Positions 52,503 through 53,996 of a stretch of 53,996 nucleotides of DNA are shown here, piece by piece. The first letter of the stretch is position 1. Every line of letters begins with the position of its first letter. Made by a program: the position numbers and the translations under genes. The notes beneath the pieces are model-generated. The model was not told where the DNA came from, made no database searches, and worked only from the letters and a program-made list of their open reading frames with translations. This DNA is from Chloroflexota bacterium. GTDB lineage: Bacteria; Chloroflexota; Ktedonobacteria; Ktedonobacterales; Ktedonobacteraceae. The stretch covers positions 1-53,996 of the forward strand of contig CADDYT010000028.1 in NCBI GenBank assembly GCA_902810755.1, in the 5' to 3' direction.

Positions 52503-53657
52503 GTGGCATTTCTGGAATTAGAGAACGTAACCAAACGCTTCGGGCAGGTCACAGCCGTCGATGATATCACGCTGACGGTGGAACGGGGCGAATTTCTGAC
52601 GCTACTCGGCCCCAGCGGCTGCGGCAAAACGACCATCCTGCGCATGATCGCGGGCTTCGAGACGCCTACTGTCGGCAATATCCTGCTCGACGGGGATGAT
52701 ATCACCAATCGCCCGGCCAGCAAACGGCCTATGGGCATGGTCTTCCAGTCCTACGCCCTTTTCCCGCACATGACCGCCGCGCAGAACATCGCCTTTGGCC
52801 TGACCATCAAACACACGCCGGGAGACGAAATCCAGCGCCGCGTGGCCGAACTGCTGGAACTGGTGGGCCTCGGTGACAAAGGACGCAGCTACCCGCACCA
52901 ACTTTCGGGCGGCCAGCAGCAGCGTGTTGCCCTGGCGCGCGCGCTGGCGGTGGAACCCAAAGTGCTGCTGCTCGACGAACCACTCTCCGCGCTGGACGCC
53001 AAAGTGCGCGTCTCCCTGCGCAACGAGATTCGCCGCATCCAGCAGCAGCTCAAGATGACGGCCATCTACGTCACGCACGACCAGGAGGAGGCGCTGGCTA
53101 TCTCCGACCGTATCGCGGTGATGGCGCGCGGCCATATCGAGCAACTGGGCCAGCCCGAAGATATCTACAGCAACCCGCAATCTGTCTTTGCCGCCACCTT
53201 CGTGGGCAACAGCAACCAGTTCAGAGGCGTGCTGACCTCTGCCAGCGAAGGGCTGTGCCAGGCCGGTTCCTACACGCTGCACGTACCACCCCAACCGACT
53301 ATGCGTGACGGCGAATCCATCATGGTCATCGTCCGACCTGAAGAGATGACTATTTCCGGTGCGGGGGAAGCAGTCGCGCCGGGTATCGATGCCAGCATGA
53401 ACGGCGCGGGAACAAGCAATGAGATCTCCGGAGTCATCGAACTGCGCACCTTCCTGGGGCCATTCACGCGCTTCCACGTCCGCGCTAGAGACGAAAGCGT
53501 CCTCACCGCCGATGTGCCGAGCCAGCAGGCGCGCGGCTACTCCGTCGCGCAGCACGTCACGCTCTCCTTCCCCGCTTCCGCCTGCCAGGTCCTCCCCCTC
53601 GCCGCCGGAGAGACCGCGCTGAAACGCATGATTGAGGAGGAAGCGGAGGCGGTATAA
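52503..53657 (+). CDS. ABC transporter ATP-binding protein (PotA/FbpC-like)
   Basis: A 384-residue ATPase that powers the importer. Walker A GPSGCGKT (36-43), the Q-loop in GMVFQSYALFPHM, the signature LSGGQQQRVALARALA, Walker B VLLLDEPLSALD and the switch His in YVTHDQEEAL are intact. A C-terminal TOBE-type domain (about 240-365) is typical of polyamine, iron or phosphonate importers and may have a regulatory role. The GTG start at 52503 follows AAGGAG. It is the last gene of the operon. Confidence 0.92.
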   Translation: MAFLELENVTKRFGQVTAVDDITLTVERGEFLTLLGPSGCGKTTILRMIAGFETPTVGNILLDGDDITNRPASKRPMGMVFQSYALFPHMTAAQNIAFGLTIKHTPGDEIQRRVAELLELVGLGDKGRSYPHQLSGGQQQRVALARALAVEPKVLLLDEPLSALDAKVRVSLRNEIRRIQQQLKMTAIYVTHDQEEALAISDRIAVMARGHIEQLGQPEDIYSNPQSVFAATFVGNSNQFRGVLTSASEGLCQAGSYTLHVPPQPTMRDGESIMVIVRPEEMTISGAGEAVAPGIDASMNGAGTSNEISGVIELRTFLGPFTRFHVRARDESVLTADVPSQQARGYSVAQHVTLSFPASACQVLPLAAGETALKRMIEEEAEAV

Positions 53658-53996
53658 TAGCTTTTTAGATATTCAACCGCCGCTTACAGCCAGCCGGGGC
53701 GGGCCGCGCGCAGGCCAGCCGCGCAGGCTGGTCATCGGCCACTCGGCAGGCCACCACGGCAGGCCACCCCTGGCGGGTGGCCTGGGGGTGGCCTTAAGTT
53801 AACGCCTATGAGGGGTGGCCCTACTATACGCGACCGCTCCACCAGCCCGGCTCGCAGGCCACCACGTCACTGCCCAGCCGACGCAGGCCACCCGCCAGGG
53901 GTGGCCCTACTATACGCGACCGCTCCACAAGGGGTACGACCGCATCGTCTATAGTAGGGCCACCCCTGGCGGGTGGCCTGGGGGCGGGGGCCTGGG
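53658..53996. repeat. GC-rich repeat region with direct and inverted repeats
   Basis: A non-coding stretch rich in GGCCACCCC and GGGTGGCC. A 32-bp unit occurs twice in direct orientation (53811-53842 and 53897-53928). The 30-bp stretch 53885-53914 reappears inverted at 53950-53979, making a perfect long hairpin with a 35-bp loop. Another short palindrome lies around 53761-53783. It continues to the window's end. Confidence 0.85.

Noticed and set aside
52602..53555. Minus-strand frame of 317 codons opposite the ABC ATPase
   Set aside because: Antisense to an intact ATPase with all motifs.
53658..53996. CRISPR array
   Set aside because: The repeats are few, unevenly spaced and inverted as well as direct, with no constant spacer length and no cas genes.
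1..53996. tRNA, rRNA or other structured RNA genes
   Set aside because: I saw no cloverleaf or rRNA-like sequence by eye, but without a covariance search small RNAs cannot be excluded.

Overview
The window is GC-rich, densely packed and mostly on the plus strand. The gene set (Ser/Thr kinase with TPR tail, CHAT/TPR protein, NarL-type two-component pair, PIG-L fragment with the GAHAADFVWRA motif, molybdenum hydroxylase set, Tat-lipoprotein ABC uptake system) and the recurring GTCATGCTGAGCG palindromes suggest a Chloroflexota bacterium, most likely of the Ktedonobacteria. This assignment is recognition from memory, not a search.

Layout. 1-950: three tiny minus-strand genes diverge from an ATP-grasp gene, each side with a near-consensus promoter. 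948-3740: the ATP-grasp protein and an NCS2 nucleobase permease. 3737-3988: a 5' fragment of a GMC oxidoreductase. 4116-28563: a 24.5 kb block of sixteen plus-strand genes, the centre of interest. It encodes a TPR-CHAT protease, a nucleoside phosphorylase-domain protein, a GrpE-like factor, a lidless Hsp70, an Hsp70 fused to a von Willebrand A domain, a J-like/zinc-ribbon/FN3 protein, a soluble zinc-ribbon GTPase, a GAP1-N2 (GTPase-associated protein 1) protein, a tiny membrane protein, a membrane GTPase, two paralogous toxin-like proteins flanking a zinc-ribbon membrane protein, a possible immunity-like small protein, and a HerA/FtsK-type ATPase. Fragments of an LLM oxidoreductase and a PIG-L deacetylase follow. 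The block is therefore bordered on both sides by broken genes, as expected of an inserted island.

29228-38342 (minus): a RiPP-like cluster (ABC exporter, HPr-kinase-like protein, PqqD-like recognition protein, S26 peptidase, a 52-residue candidate precursor, sugar transferase), preceded by a Ser/Thr kinase-TPR protein and a paralogue that keeps only the kinase N-lobe. 38834-41180: a response regulator and sensor histidine kinase. 41737-43233: an aminobutyraldehyde/betaine-type aldehyde dehydrogenase. 43466-47280: a three-subunit molybdenum hydroxylase. 47313-48816: a twin-FHA protein convergent with a NadD-like nucleotidylyltransferase. 49340-53657: an ABC uptake operon (Tat lipoprotein, two permeases, ATPase). 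53658-53996: GC-rich repeats.

Proposed logic of the main block (inference): nucleotide-dependent switches (Hsp70s with GrpE- and J-like partners, two GTPases with GAP1) form a sensing and assembly platform that is partly membrane-anchored. It would gate effectors: the CHAT protease, the nucleosidase-type enzyme and possibly the nuclease-like small proteins. The HerA ATPase would act as a motor. The block resembles the computationally predicted NTP-dependent conflict systems. The joint occurrence of two Hsp70s, two GTPases, GAP1, HerA and a toxin-like pair is the strongest candidate here for an undescribed system.
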